A DNA stretch of 64,000 nucleotides from Nonomuraea sp. SYSU D8015 (GCF_008065375.1 NZ_VJYI01000006.1:62001-126000); one strand, 5' to 3'; shown: positions 8,859-18,434, counted from the stretch's first letter. The notes: generated by a model not told the origin, from the sequence alone. A program made the numbers and translations.

Positions 8859-9893
8859 CTACCCGCCGGTACTCTCCCTCACCACGAGCCGGTGCGGCAC
8901 CCGGATCTCCCTCGGCTCGGAGGCCCGCGACGCCATGCGGGCCGCCAGCAGGTCGACCGCCTGGCGGGCGATCGACTGCTTGTCGGGCGAGATCGTGGTC
9001 AGGGTCGGGGTGGAGTATCGCCCGTCCTCGATGTCGTCGAAGCCGGCCAGCGCCACGTCCCCGGGGACGGAGCGGCCCCGCTCCAGCAGCGTCCGCAGCG
9101 CCCCGAGGGCCAGCAGGTCGTTGAAGCAGAAGGCGGCGTCGGGGGCGGCGCCGGAGTCGAGCAGCCGGGCCATGGCGCGGGCCCCGTCGGCCCGATGGTA
9201 CGCCTCCACGGGCACCACCAGTCGGTCGTCCCAGGGCAGCCCCGCCTCCTCCAGCGCCAGCCGGTAGCCCGCCAGCCGCAGCCGGGACGTCTCGGCGGCC
9301 ACGTCGTCCTGGGCGCCGATGGCGGCGATGCGGCGGCGGCCGAGCGCGGCCAGGTGGAGGGTGGCCTCCTTCGCGGCGGTCACGTTGTCGACCACCAGGT
9401 GGTCGGCGGGCCCCTCGTACACCCGCTCGCCCAGAAGCACCGTCGGGATGGGGCTCGGGGAGGTGGGCGAGGCGTCCCAAATGGCGGCGAGGTCCTCGGA
9501 CGACAGGGCGAGCGGGCTGAAGATCACGCCGTCGATGAGGTGGGCGCGGAAGCCCTCGGCGACGAGCTGCTCGCGTTCCCGCGAGGCGCCGGTCTGGTCG
9601 ATCAGCACCGTGAGCCCGCGTTCCTCCGCCGCCGCCACCACGAGCCTGGCCAGCTCCGCGAAGTACGGAATGTCCAGCTCGGGCACCGCCAGCGCGATGA
9701 TCCCGGTCCGGCCCTGCCGCAGGTTCCTGGCCGACAGGTTGGGCCGGTAGTTGAGCTCCTTGATGGCCGCCTCCACCCGGGTCCTGGTGGCCGGGGTGAC
9801 GTGAACGTAGCCGTTGACCACGTTGGAGACGGTCTTCACCGAGACACCGGCCAGCCGGGCCACGTCCTTGAGGCCGACGCGAGGTCTGTCCAT
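8859..9893 (-). CDS. LacI family transcriptional regulator
   Basis: Sugar-responsive repressor of 344 residues. The N-terminal helix-turn-helix is GLKDVARLAGVSVKTVSNV, followed by the hinge NYRPNLSARNLRQG and a type 1 periplasmic-binding-like effector domain (GFDDIEDGRYSTPTLTTI near the end). The ATG at 9893 starts the domain exactly. No ribosome site precedes it, but a TACACT hexamer lies 9 bases upstream, so the mRNA may be leaderless. It is divergent from a GH51 arabinofuranosidase, and two palindromic operators lie between them. It probably represses that gene and itself in response to arabinose or an oligosaccharide; the effector is inferred. Confidence 0.9.
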   Translation of the reverse strand: MDRPRVGLKDVARLAGVSVKTVSNVVNGYVHVTPATRTRVEAAIKELNYRPNLSARNLRQGRTGIIALAVPELDIPYFAELARLVVAAAEERGLTVLIDQTGASREREQLVAEGFRAHLIDGVIFSPLALSSEDLAAIWDASPTSPSPIPTVLLGERVYEGPADHLVVDNVTAAKEATLHLAALGRRRIAAIGAQDDVAAETSRLRLAGYRLALEEAGLPWDDRLVVPVEAYHRADGARAMARLLDSGAAPDAAFCFNDLLALGALRTLLERGRSVPGDVALAGFDDIEDGRYSTPTLTTISPDKQSIARQAVDLLAARMASRASEPREIRVPHRLVVRESTGG

Positions 9894-9900
9894 GAGGAGA

Positions 9901-9942
9901 AAGTGTACGCACTTCTTTACAACGTTGAATACAACGATGTAT
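9901..9942. promoter_or_regulatory. Divergent operator region: two overlapping LacI-type palindromes
   Basis: Two near-palindromes of form ATACAACGTTGTAT sit at 9917-9930 (two mismatches) and 9929-9942 (one mismatch), overlapping by 2 bases with centres 12 apart. A third inverted pair, AAGTG/CACTT, spans 9901-9914 beside the regulator start. LacI-family repressors bind 14-20 bp palindromes with a central CG, which these have. The arrangement would let bound dimers cover both the regulator and the arabinofuranosidase promoters. Confidence 0.65.
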
Positions 9943-9983
9943 AGATGGGGCAAAACTCGAGGCTGCGCCAAGGAGGACTGCCC

Positions 9984-11480
9984 ATGGATTCCGCCAAGCT
10001 GACGCTGGACCCGGCGTTCGAGGTCGGGCCGGTGGAACGGCGGCTGTTCGGATCGTTCGTCGAGCACATGGGACGGTGCGTGTATACCGGCGTGTTCGAG
10101 CCCGGCCATCCACAGGCCGACGAGCACGGGCTGCGCCGTGATGTCATCGAGCTGGCGCGGGAGATGGGCGTGACGGCCGTGCGCTACCCAGGCGGCAACT
10201 TCGTCTCCAACTACGAATGGGAGGACGGCGTCGGCCCGGCCGCCGAGCGGCCCACCCGGCTCGACCTGGCGTGGCGGCAGATCGAGACGAACGCGTTCGG
10301 CCTCGGTGAGTTCATGACCTGGCTGCGTGCGGTCGGCGCCGAGCCGGTGATGGCGGTCAACCTGGGCACCAGGGGTGTGCGCGAGGCCCGCGACCTGCTC
10401 GAATATACCAACTTCCCGGGCGGCACGCGCTGGTCGGACCTACGGATCAAGCACGGCGTACGGGAGCCGTACGGGATCAAGGTCTGGTGCCTCGGCAACG
10501 AGATGGACGGGCCCTGGCAGATCGGCGGGAAGACCGCCGAGGAGTACGGCAGGCTCGCCTTCGAGACCGCCAAGGCCATGCGCCGCGTGGACCCGACCAT
10601 CGAGCTCGTGGCCTGCGGCAGCTCCAACGTGCGCATCCCTACGTACGCGTCGTGGGAGGCCACGGTGCTGGAGCACTGCTACGACCAGGTCGACTACATC
10701 TCCGCGCACAACTACTACGACGCGGCCTCCGGCGACCGCGCCGGCTATCTCGCCTCGGCCGTGGAGATGGAGCAGCAGATCGAGGGCGTGATCGCGACGG
10801 CCGACCACGTGGCCGCCAAGCTCGGCAGCCGCAAGCGGCTCAAGATCTCCTTCGACGAGTGGAACGTCTGGTCGCATTCCCGGTTCGGCGGCGAGGACAG
10901 CCTGGACTGGGCGCACGCGCCGCGCATCATCGAGGAGGACTACGACGTGGCCGCCGCGGCCGTCGTCGGCAGCCTGCTCATCACCCTGCTCAACCACGCC
11001 GACCGGGTCGGCATCGCCTGCCAGGCCCAGCTCGCCAACGTCATCGCCCCCATCCGCACCGAGCCGGGCGGGCCGGCCTGGCGGCAGACGATCTTCCACC
11101 CGTTCGCGCTCACGGCCGGCCACGCGCGGGGGCAGGTGCTGCGGGCGCAGGTCACGGCCCCGGCCATGGCGACCGAGCGGTACGGCGAGGTGCCCGTGCT
11201 CGTGGCCGCCGCCACCCTGGACGACGGCGAGTTGTCCGTCTTCGCGGTGAACCGCGGCGACCGGCCGCTGCCGATCGAGATCGACCTGCGAGGGCTGCCG
11301 CGGGCGACGGGGATCTCGCACGTCACGGTCGCCGACGACGACCCGGGCGCGCGCAACACCGAGCGGGAGCCGCGGCGCGTGGAGCCGCGCGCCCTGGCCG
11401 GCGCGGCCATCGACGGCGACCGGCTCACGGCCGTGCTCCCGCCGATCTCGTTCAACCTCCTGAAGGGGACGTTCAGATGA
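9984..11480 (+). CDS. Alpha-L-arabinofuranosidase, glycoside hydrolase family 51
   Basis: Releases terminal alpha-L-arabinofuranosyl residues from arabinan or arabinoxylan oligosaccharides. There is no signal peptide, so it acts on imported oligosaccharides in the cytoplasm. In the 498-residue chain the acid/base Glu is E173 in GNEMDGPWQ and the nucleophile is E292 in SFDEWNVW, close to their positions in characterised GH51 enzymes. The ATG at 9984 has an AAGGAGG site 8 bases upstream; an in-frame ATG at 9945 lies inside the operator region and is rejected. Its last 8 bases overlap a broken regulator gene on the other strand. Confidence 0.92.
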   Translation: MDSAKLTLDPAFEVGPVERRLFGSFVEHMGRCVYTGVFEPGHPQADEHGLRRDVIELAREMGVTAVRYPGGNFVSNYEWEDGVGPAAERPTRLDLAWRQIETNAFGLGEFMTWLRAVGAEPVMAVNLGTRGVREARDLLEYTNFPGGTRWSDLRIKHGVREPYGIKVWCLGNEMDGPWQIGGKTAEEYGRLAFETAKAMRRVDPTIELVACGSSNVRIPTYASWEATVLEHCYDQVDYISAHNYYDAASGDRAGYLASAVEMEQQIEGVIATADHVAAKLGSRKRLKISFDEWNVWSHSRFGGEDSLDWAHAPRIIEEDYDVAAAAVVGSLLITLLNHADRVGIACQAQLANVIAPIRTEPGGPAWRQTIFHPFALTAGHARGQVLRAQVTAPAMATERYGEVPVLVAAATLDDGELSVFAVNRGDRPLPIEIDLRGLPRATGISHVTVADDDPGARNTEREPRRVEPRALAGAAIDGDRLTAVLPPISFNLLKGTFR

Positions 11481-11895
11481 GCCCGCGATCCGGTGCGTGC
11501 TGCAGGTCCTGCGTACCGATGACCTTGAGCAGCCGCAGTGCCTCGTACGACGGCGAGCCCGGCGCGGCCGTGTAGAACACCACCCACTGGTCGCCCTCGG
11601 GCACGTGCAGCGTCTCGCAGTCGAGCTCCAGCCAGCCCAGCGCGGGATGCCGCACCCGCTTGCGCAACGACCTGCGCACCGTCACGTCGTGGCCGCCCGT
11701 CCACACCTCGGCGAACTCGGGACTGGCGGCCAGCAGCCGGGAGATGAGACGGCGCATGCCCTGATCGTCCGGGTAGCGGGCCGCGGCGGCCCGCAGGTCG
11801 GCCACGCATTCCCGGACGAAGCCCCACGCGTCGTCGTCCATCCGCCACCTGGCGTCGGGCTCGGTGAAGAAGAGCCAGACGATGTTGCGGTCGCC
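11473..11895 (-). pseudogene. C-terminal half of an XRE/MmyB-type transcriptional regulator (N-terminus deleted)
   Basis: Only the MmyB-like ligand-binding domain remains: RNIVWLFFTEPDARWRMDDD, then a VADLRAAAARYPDD helix, SPEFAEVW, and a HPALGWLELDCETLHVP segment. Family members have an N-terminal XRE helix-turn-helix and about 280 residues in all. Here the frame upstream of residue RNIV turns into the antisense of an SDR gene. Without the DNA-binding half it cannot act as a regulator. The partner sequence on the other side is itself a truncated SDR, so one deletion probably removed the start regions of a divergent pair. Confidence 0.8.
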
Positions 11896-12163
11896 GGGGA
11901 GGGCGGGACCCTGCTGGCCTACAACTCCTCCAAGGCCGCGCTCAACGCCATCACCGTGATGTACGCCCGCGCGCTCCGCGACACCCCGATCACAGTGGTC
12001 GCGGTCTCGCCCGGGTTCTGCGCCACCGACCTCAACGGCCACCTCGGCGTGCTCACGGCCGACGAGGGCGGCGCGCACATCGCCCGCCAGGCCACCGGCC
12101 ACCATGCCCGACGCCCCGAGCGGGGTCTTCCTCAGCGAGCTCGGCGGCACCTACGCCTGGTGA
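11896..12163 (+). pseudogene. C-terminal fragment of an SDR oxidoreductase with a 7-bp duplication frameshift
   Basis: The fragment begins just before the catalytic YNSSK and continues through ALRDTPITVVAVSPGFCATDLNG, typical of SDRs found next to MmyB regulators. At 12090-12103 the 7-mer GGCCACC is tandemly duplicated, shifting the frame. Reading resumes in the next frame as MPDAPSGVFLSELGG and stops at 12163. The N-terminal cofactor half is missing at the junction near 11896. Confidence 0.8.
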
Positions 12164-12862
12164 TCAGTCCAGCTCCAGGGCCTTGCGCAGCCAGGACTCG
12201 ACACCAGCCACGTGCACGGTCGCCCAGGAGCGTGCGACGTCGGCCCGGCGGGCGGCGATGGCCTCGTAGATGGCTGTGTGCTGCTCGCGGGTCTTCTCCA
12301 TCGCGCCCTCCTGGGTGAGCCCCCGCCAGATCCTGGCCCGAGTGGTCGGACCTGACAGGCTCTCGATGAACGAGCAAAGCACGCTGTTGCCAGACCCCTG
12401 CGCGATCCGCTGATGGAAGCGCAGGTCGTTGGCCACCAGCTCCTCGACCGTGGGCTCGGCGGGCAGCGACTCCAGGATCACGCGGAGCTCGTCGATCTCC
12501 TCGTCGCTCATCAGCTCGGTGGCCATCGCCGTGGCGGCCGGCTCGAGGATCCGGCGCACCTCGAAGAACTGCAGCACCGTGTCGTCGCGGTGCAGGTCGA
12601 GCACGAACGACATGGTGTCGAGGAGCAGGCGCGGCTCCAGGCTGGTGACGTACGTGCCGTCGCCCTGGCGCACGTCGAGCACGTTGATCAGCGACAGGGC
12701 GCGTACGGCCTCGCGCAGCGAGTTGCGCGAGAGGCCGAGGCGCTCGGCCAGGTCGGCCTCCTTGGGCAGCCGATCGCCCGGGGCCAGCTCGCCCGAGACG
12801 ATCATTTGCTTGATCTTGTCGATGGCTGCGTCGGTGACCGCCACGCTTTTCTCCCTAGACAT
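12164..12862 (-). CDS. GntR/FadR family transcriptional regulator
   Basis: Regulator of 232 residues. The winged helix is at the N-terminus (IVSGELAPGDRLPKEADLAERLGLSRNSLREAVRAL), then an FCD effector domain with metal-binding residues including the His in DLRFHQRIA and the His in EQHTAIYEAI. FCD proteins usually sense carboxylic or sugar acids or acyl compounds. The ATG start at 12862 lies inside a perfect 19-bp palindrome, which suggests direct autorepression. It is the last gene of a minus-strand run thiolase, MBL-fold hydrolase, GntR with gaps of 13 and 7 bases. Confidence 0.88.
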   Translation of the reverse strand: MSREKSVAVTDAAIDKIKQMIVSGELAPGDRLPKEADLAERLGLSRNSLREAVRALSLINVLDVRQGDGTYVTSLEPRLLLDTMSFVLDLHRDDTVLQFFEVRRILEPAATAMATELMSDEEIDELRVILESLPAEPTVEELVANDLRFHQRIAQGSGNSVLCSFIESLSGPTTRARIWRGLTQEGAMEKTREQHTAIYEAIAARRADVARSWATVHVAGVESWLRKALELD

Positions 12863-12873
12863 CGGATGTCTAG
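12855..12873. promoter_or_regulatory. Perfect 19-bp palindromic operator over the GntR start codon
   Basis: CTAGACATCGGATGTCTAG has nine-base arms around a central G. It contains the GntR start codon and the stop codon of the upstream MBL-fold gene. A symmetric site of this size fits a FadR-type dimer. The neighbouring GTCTAGGAGTCTAGA adds a partial second copy of the half-site. Confidence 0.65.
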
Positions 12874-13889
12874 GAGTCTAGAGCCTGGAAGCGTACGGGA
12901 TCGAGCCCTGAAATCCGGCGCACCCCGCCTCTGGCCTCCAGCGTGCGCAAATGGGCCGCGGCCTCCCCGGCCGCCATGCTCCGCAGCACGGGGGACAACT
13001 CGCCCCACGGCCTGTTCCACGTCATCATCGCGGCGACCTCCCAGATGGTCAGCGGCTCCGGCCGCTGAGCCAGGAGGGCGCGCAGCCGTTCGAGCTTCTC
13101 CTCGTGATGGTGGCGGATCTCGGCGGCACGCGCGGCCACATCCGGAAATATCCACTCATGGGCAGGAAGCGCGTCAAGGGGCCCCAGCTCGCAAACCCGG
13201 TCCAAAGAGTCCAGGAAGTCGCCCAGAGGGTCAATGTCGTCGCGGTCGAAGGGATAGATGCCGATGTGCGGGGTGATGTCCGGCAGGACGTGGTCGCCGG
13301 TGAAGAGCCGGTCGGCGTCCTCCAGGTGCAGGCAGATGTGCCCGGGGGTGTGGCCGGGCGTATGCACGGCCCGCAGCTTGCGTCCCGGCAGGTCCACCAG
13401 GTCGCCGTCGCGGAGCCGGCGGTCGGGTTTGGCGGGCGGCGTCGGCCGGCTCACCGCCTCCATGGCCTCGCCGGGATCGGCCCCCGCCCGCTTGAGCATG
13501 TCGGACTGGAAGCTCGCGTGCTCACTCTCGCCGTAGGCGTGCATGAGGTCGACCAGCGCGGCGTCGCTCTCGTGCATGGCGATCCACGCGCCGGAGGCCT
13601 CCTTGACCTGCCCGGCGAGCCCGGCGTGGTCGGGATGGAAATGGGTGACGACCACCCCGCTCACCGTGCTCACGTCGATCCCGAGCGCCGCGAGGCCGCC
13701 GCTGAGCGCCTTCCACGCCTCCGGATGGTTCCACCCCGCGTCGACCAGCACGGGGCCCTTCGGCGACTCCACGGCGTAGACGAGCGTGTAGCCGAGCGGG
13801 TTGCCGGGAATCGGCACCGGCACACTCCACACCCCGCCGCCGAGGTCCTGCGGGCGCTGCTGCGCGTACGGCCTGCGTCTGCTCTTCAA
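12870..13889 (-). CDS. MBL-fold metallohydrolase
   Basis: Metallo-beta-lactamase-fold hydrolase of 339 residues. The zinc signature THFHPDHAGL is present, together with the third His in HTPGHTPGHI and the metal Asp in FTGDHVLPDITP. The C-terminal third carries a helical tail similar to LACTB2-type or thioesterase-like MBL proteins. The TTG start at 13889 has a GGGGAG site. It sits 13 bases downstream of a thiolase and 7 bases upstream of a GntR regulator. A role in hydrolysing an acyl-CoA or lactone intermediate is suggested by the neighbours only. Confidence 0.85.
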   Translation of the reverse strand: MKSRRRPYAQQRPQDLGGGVWSVPVPIPGNPLGYTLVYAVESPKGPVLVDAGWNHPEAWKALSGGLAALGIDVSTVSGVVVTHFHPDHAGLAGQVKEASGAWIAMHESDAALVDLMHAYGESEHASFQSDMLKRAGADPGEAMEAVSRPTPPAKPDRRLRDGDLVDLPGRKLRAVHTPGHTPGHICLHLEDADRLFTGDHVLPDITPHIGIYPFDRDDIDPLGDFLDSLDRVCELGPLDALPAHEWIFPDVAARAAEIRHHHEEKLERLRALLAQRPEPLTIWEVAAMMTWNRPWGELSPVLRSMAAGEAAAHLRTLEARGGVRRISGLDPVRFQALDS

Positions 13890-13902
13890 ACCACTCCCCC
13901 GA

Positions 13903-15060
<1,158 letters not shown>

Positions 15061-15063
<3 letters not shown>

Positions 15064-16050
15064 CTTTGTCGCGGAAGCCTCCAGCGTCGACGGCAACCCG
15101 AAGGTCTCGAACAGCTTCTCCTCGAAGAACATGCCCACGTGGCGCACACGGCCCCCGGACAGCGTCACCACCATGATGGAGAACTGCCGGTAGACGCCGT
15201 TCTCGCGGAAGTACATCGCGAAGGCCGACTGGCCGTTGGCGGCGATCGGGACCAGCTTGAGCTCCCCATGGTGCTTGGCGGGGCACTGCCTCTTGATGAG
15301 CTCGACGATCGACTCCGGGCCTTGGTACCAGCCGACGAAGGGCGGCATCTCCCAGATCGCGTCCTTGGTGAACAGATCGACCAGGCTGTCGATGTCGTAG
15401 TTCTCGAAGGCGGCGACGTACCGGTCGAGCTGGGCCTTCTGCTCCTCGTCCAGCGGCTCCACCGGGTCGTCCATGCTCGGCGACACCTCGTTGAGCTGGG
15501 CCCTGGCCCGCTGCAGGATGCTGTTGACGGCCGCGGTGGACAGGCCGACGGCCTCGGCCACCTCGGCGGCCTTCCACCTGAGCACGTCGCGCAGGATCAG
15601 CACCGCGCGCTGCCGGGGCGGAAGGTGCTGCAGCGCCGCGATCAGCGCGAGCCTGATGCTCTCGCGCGAGGTCACGATCGCGGCGGGATCGTCGGCGCTC
15701 GCGCCGGCCAGCGCGTCGGGCACCGGCTCCAGCCACGGCACCTCGGTGTCCTGCACCAGCGGGCCCGTGGCGTCGGAGCTGGGCGCGCCCAGCCCGGTCG
15801 GCAGCGGCCGCCTGCCACGGCTCTCGAGCGCGGTCAGGCAGGTGGTGGTGGCGATGCGGTAGAGCCACGTACGCAGCGAGGAACGCCCCTCGAAGCCGTC
15901 GTAGGCCCGCCACGCCCGCAGGTAGGTCTCCTGGACGAGATCCTCGGCGTCGTGCACCGACCCCATCATGCGATAGCAGTGCGCCAGCAACTCGCGGCGC
16001 ATCGGATCAGCCTGTCGGAGGAAGTCCTCGTTCGTCGGCTTGTCGCTCAT
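15061..16050 (-). CDS. ECF RNA polymerase sigma factor, SigG-like with C-terminal SnoaL-like domain
   Basis: Extracytoplasmic-function sigma factor of 329 residues. Region 2 includes AHCYRMMGSVHDAEDLVQETYLRAWRAY, region 4 includes LPPRQRAVLILRDVLRWKAAEVAEAVG. A SnoaL/NTF2-like domain follows (about residues 215-325, FENYDIDSLVDLFTKDAIWEMPP), as in the mycobacterial SigG group. This extra domain is thought to regulate activity in place of an anti-sigma factor. The ATG at 16050 is preceded by AGGGGGT. The SDR/MFS genes often paired with such factors are absent; only an MFS remnant lies divergent. Confidence 0.88.
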
Positions 16051-16147
16051 ACCCCCTGTATAGACCCCGCCACCGACAGCGCGATGAGTTTTCTCCCTCG
16101 GGCCGGTCATAAAGGGCGATCCCATGACGAAACGCAAGGGAATGACC

Positions 16148-16405
16148 ATGACGACGGATCGCTCACGCCGGGTGGCGCTCGCCGTGCTTTGCACCGGGAT
16201 GCCGTCGGCCACCAGAACCGAGCGGCCGGCCGCCGAGGGGCAGCCCGGGGCGGTGGCGCTGACCGGGGGCTACCAGCTCACGTTCCTCATCGGGGCCGGC
16301 CTCGTCGCCGTGTCCTTCGCCATCGCCCTGGCGGCGCTGAAGCCGGGCCGCCCGGAGACGGAGGACGAGCAGCACGACGAGCTCGTCCACGCCGCGGGCC
16401 TGTGA
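16148..16405 (+). pseudogene. MFS (DHA2-type) transporter remnant with internal deletion
   Basis: The first 15 or so residues (TTDRSRRVALAVLCTGM) match the start of DHA2 drug/proton antiporters, but the sequence then jumps to the last membrane segment (GGYQLTFLIGAGLVAVSFAIALAAL) and the usual charged C-terminal tail. The roughly 12 intervening helices are gone, apparently by an in-frame deletion. A single helix cannot transport. Two in-frame ATGs, at 16142 and 16148, are possible starts. Confidence 0.65.
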
Positions 16406-16408
16406 ACC

Positions 16409-16450
16409 CGGCCTCCACCGGGATCCGCGGGGGCGCCCCGGCGGAGGCCG
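16409..16450. terminator. Convergent hairpin terminator
   Basis: A stem of 14 positions with one mismatch (CGGCCTCC, mismatch, CCGGG paired with its complement) and a 14-base loop lies between the MFS remnant and the convergent oxidoreductase. There is no strong T-run, which is usual for actinomycete terminators. Confidence 0.55.
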
Positions 16451-16454
16451 TACA

Positions 16455-17396
16455 TCAGCGGGGGACCGAGAGGACGATCTTGCCAGTGGTGCGGCTGGTC
16501 TCGCCCAGTTCGTGCGCCTTGGCGGCCTCCGCCAGCGGCAGGACCGCCGCCACCTCGACGCGCATGCGTCCCGCCTCGACCAGCGCCGCGATCGCCCGCA
16601 GGGCGGCCTGGTCGGGCTCCACCAGCATGGTCTCCGAGCGGATCCCCAGCTCCGCCGCCACCGTGTGCACGCTCGGGTCGAACAGGCTGAGGGTGAGCGA
16701 GACGATCGTGCCGCCCTTGCGCATGGTGCGCAGCGAGCGCGGCCCGTAGTCGCCGCCGATCGTGTCGATCACCACGTCCACGTCCCGGACGATCTCGGAG
16801 AAGTCCTCGGTCCGGTAGTCGATGAGCTCGTCGGCGCCCAGACCGCGCAGGAAGTCGTGCTTGGCGGCGCTGGCCGTGCCGATCACATAGGCTCCCCGGG
16901 CCTTGGCGATCTGCACCGCCAGGTGGCCGACTCCGCCGGCCGCGGCGTGGATGAGCACCCGCTGGCCGCCCTTCAGCCCGGCCACGTCCACGAGCGCCTG
17001 GTAGGCGGTCAGCCCGGCGAGCGGGATCGCGGCCGCCTGGACGTGATCGATGTTCGCGGGCTTGCGGACGAAATGCCGGGACGGCGCGGTCACGTACTCG
17101 GCGTAGGCGCCGTGCCCCTGCGGATAGCGGAGCATGCCGAACACCTCGTCGCCCGGCTTGTAGAGCGCCTGCCCGAGGCCGACGGCCTCGACCACGCCCG
17201 AGACGTCCCACCCGAGGACGAACGGCGGGCGCAGCATCCCGCCGTTCGCGCGGAACTTCCAGTCGGTCGGGTTGACGCCGGCCGCCTCCACCCTGACGAG
17301 CACCTCGGTCGGACCGGGCTCCGGCCGGTCGACCTCAACCATTTTCAGCACGTCCGGGCCGCCCAGGACGTCCTGGCTGATCGCCTTCATCTTCAT
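16455..17396 (-). CDS. Zinc-binding-dehydrogenase family NADP-dependent oxidoreductase (quinone-reductase type)
   Basis: Medium-chain reductase of 313 residues. The N-terminal GroES-like domain (VRVEAAGVNPTDWKFR) lacks the zinc-ligand cysteines, as in quinone oxidoreductases. The Rossmann part has the motif HAAAGGVGHLAVQIAKARGA. The ATG at 17396 (MKMKAIS) is chosen because the family begins there; the longer open frame upstream has no homology. Its substrate is not evident. It is flanked by a terminator and, beyond 236 bases, by the KstR-like regulator gene. Confidence 0.85.
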   Translation of the reverse strand: MKMKAISQDVLGGPDVLKMVEVDRPEPGPTEVLVRVEAAGVNPTDWKFRANGGMLRPPFVLGWDVSGVVEAVGLGQALYKPGDEVFGMLRYPQGHGAYAEYVTAPSRHFVRKPANIDHVQAAAIPLAGLTAYQALVDVAGLKGGQRVLIHAAAGGVGHLAVQIAKARGAYVIGTASAAKHDFLRGLGADELIDYRTEDFSEIVRDVDVVIDTIGGDYGPRSLRTMRKGGTIVSLTLSLFDPSVHTVAAELGIRSETMLVEPDQAALRAIAALVEAGRMRVEVAAVLPLAEAAKAHELGETSRTTGKIVLSVPR

Positions 17397-17551
17397 GCCG
17401 TCCAGCCTGCTCGGCTGCCGCTGGGCCCGCGAGTGGTCCAGAGGCCAGGAAGGGTAAAGATCGGGCCATGCGCCGGCTCCGTCGGGCGATGACGGCTCAC
17501 GACTCGCCACGCGGGCGGCCCACTGTGCGCGACCGTAACGGCGGCGCGCCA

Positions 17552-17563
17552 CTGACCGGTCAG
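17552..17563. promoter_or_regulatory. 12-bp perfect palindrome, possible operator
   Basis: CTGACCGGTCAG lies in the 236-base gap between the oxidoreductase start and the TetR stop codon. A site upstream of the oxidoreductase for a TetR- or MarR-type protein is possible; nothing else supports it. Confidence 0.3.
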
Positions 17564-17632
17564 CGGCCGTGCCCCTGGACAGACGCGAGCCGGCGACGGC
17601 GGGTGGCAGGCCACGGCAACGCGTAAAAGATC

Positions 17633-18229
17633 TCAGATGTCGGTGAGCAGCCGGGACGCGGCGGTCTCGATGCGACGCTGGATCTGATCATATGTACGGC
17701 GCCCGCGGAGCATCTCCAGCAGCTCCTGCACCCACACGCTGGCCAGCGACCCCGCCAGATCGCGCTGCTCCTCGCTCGCCTGCTCCAGCGTCAGCCCGTC
17801 GGCCGAGACCCGCAGCAGCAGCCCCGTCATGCGGTCGCCGAAGGGCGTCTGCACCTCGGCCATGATCAGGGAGCGGATGAGGGCGTCGGCCAGCTCGGGC
17901 TCGCGCATCAGCCCGCGGGTCGCGCGCATCAGCACGTCCACCGCGCGGCTCGACGGCGTGGCCGCCCCGGGCGGCCGGCGCTCGATGCTGTTTTCCAGAA
18001 GGTCGATCTCCTCGCCGACCACCGCCACGACCAGGTCCATCTTCGAGGGGAAGTAGCGATAGAGCGTGCCAAGCGCCACGCCCGCGCGCTCGGCAACCGT
18101 GCGCATCTGCATGGCCTCGACCCCGCCGCGCGAGGCCAGTGCGGCCGCGGCCTGGACGATGCGCTTGCGGCGCTGGTGCTGGCTGCGCGTACGAACGCTG
18201 TGCCCGCCCGTGGTGGCGTGGCTGTCCAT
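17633..18229 (-). CDS. TetR family transcriptional regulator, KstR-like
   Basis: Regulator of 198 residues. The DNA-binding domain reads RRKRIVQAAAALASRGG, then MRTVAERAGVALGTLYRYFPSK, which resembles the mycobacterial cholesterol repressor KstR as I recall it; the C-terminal domain also follows that pattern (SLASVWVQELLEMLRGRRT). KstR represses sterol genes until a steroid-CoA ligand binds. The ATG at 18229 has a GAGGGG site; an in-frame ATG at 18286 would add 19 residues without one. An AACnnGTT element lies just upstream at 18287-18300. It is divergent from the igr-like operon, which has its own site. Confidence 0.82.
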   Translation of the reverse strand: MDSHATTGGHSVRTRSQHQRRKRIVQAAAALASRGGVEAMQMRTVAERAGVALGTLYRYFPSKMDLVVAVVGEEIDLLENSIERRPPGAATPSSRAVDVLMRATRGLMREPELADALIRSLIMAEVQTPFGDRMTGLLLRVSADGLTLEQASEEQRDLAGSLASVWVQELLEMLRGRRTYDQIQRRIETAASRLLTDI

Positions 18230-18286
18230 GGTCCCCTCGGTGTCGCTGGATGAGGGCGCGGCGATTGTCGCATGCGGAGTGCGCAT

Positions 18287-18300
18287 AAGAACACGTTATC
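18287..18300. promoter_or_regulatory. KstR-type operator, regulator side
   Basis: AAGAACACGTTATC contains the invariant AACnnGTT core of the KstR consensus but lacks the outer T and A. It lies 58 bases upstream of the chosen TetR start, where it would give autoregulation. Confidence 0.5.
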
Positions 18301-18420
18301 TGATTTTGTGAGGCCACGACTTGTTACTGGTGAGTCACAAAGAAGCCTTATCAGCCCATGTCTACGGCGTTACCCGGATATGTCGACATCTACTCATATG
18401 GGCCCCCTCTGGACAACTAT

Positions 18421-18434
18421 TAGAATCTGTTCTA
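18421..18434. promoter_or_regulatory. KstR-type operator, igr-like operon side
   Basis: TAGAATCTGTTCTA is a five-base inverted repeat that fits TnnAACnnGTTnnA except for one C-to-T change. It is 40 bases upstream of the acyl-CoA synthetase start, the expected place for repression of the operon. Confidence 0.62.

Noticed and set aside
9945-9983. Upstream ATG as start of the arabinofuranosidase
   Set aside because: It overlaps the operator region and has no ribosome site, whereas ATG 9984 follows AAGGAGG and opens the conserved sequence.
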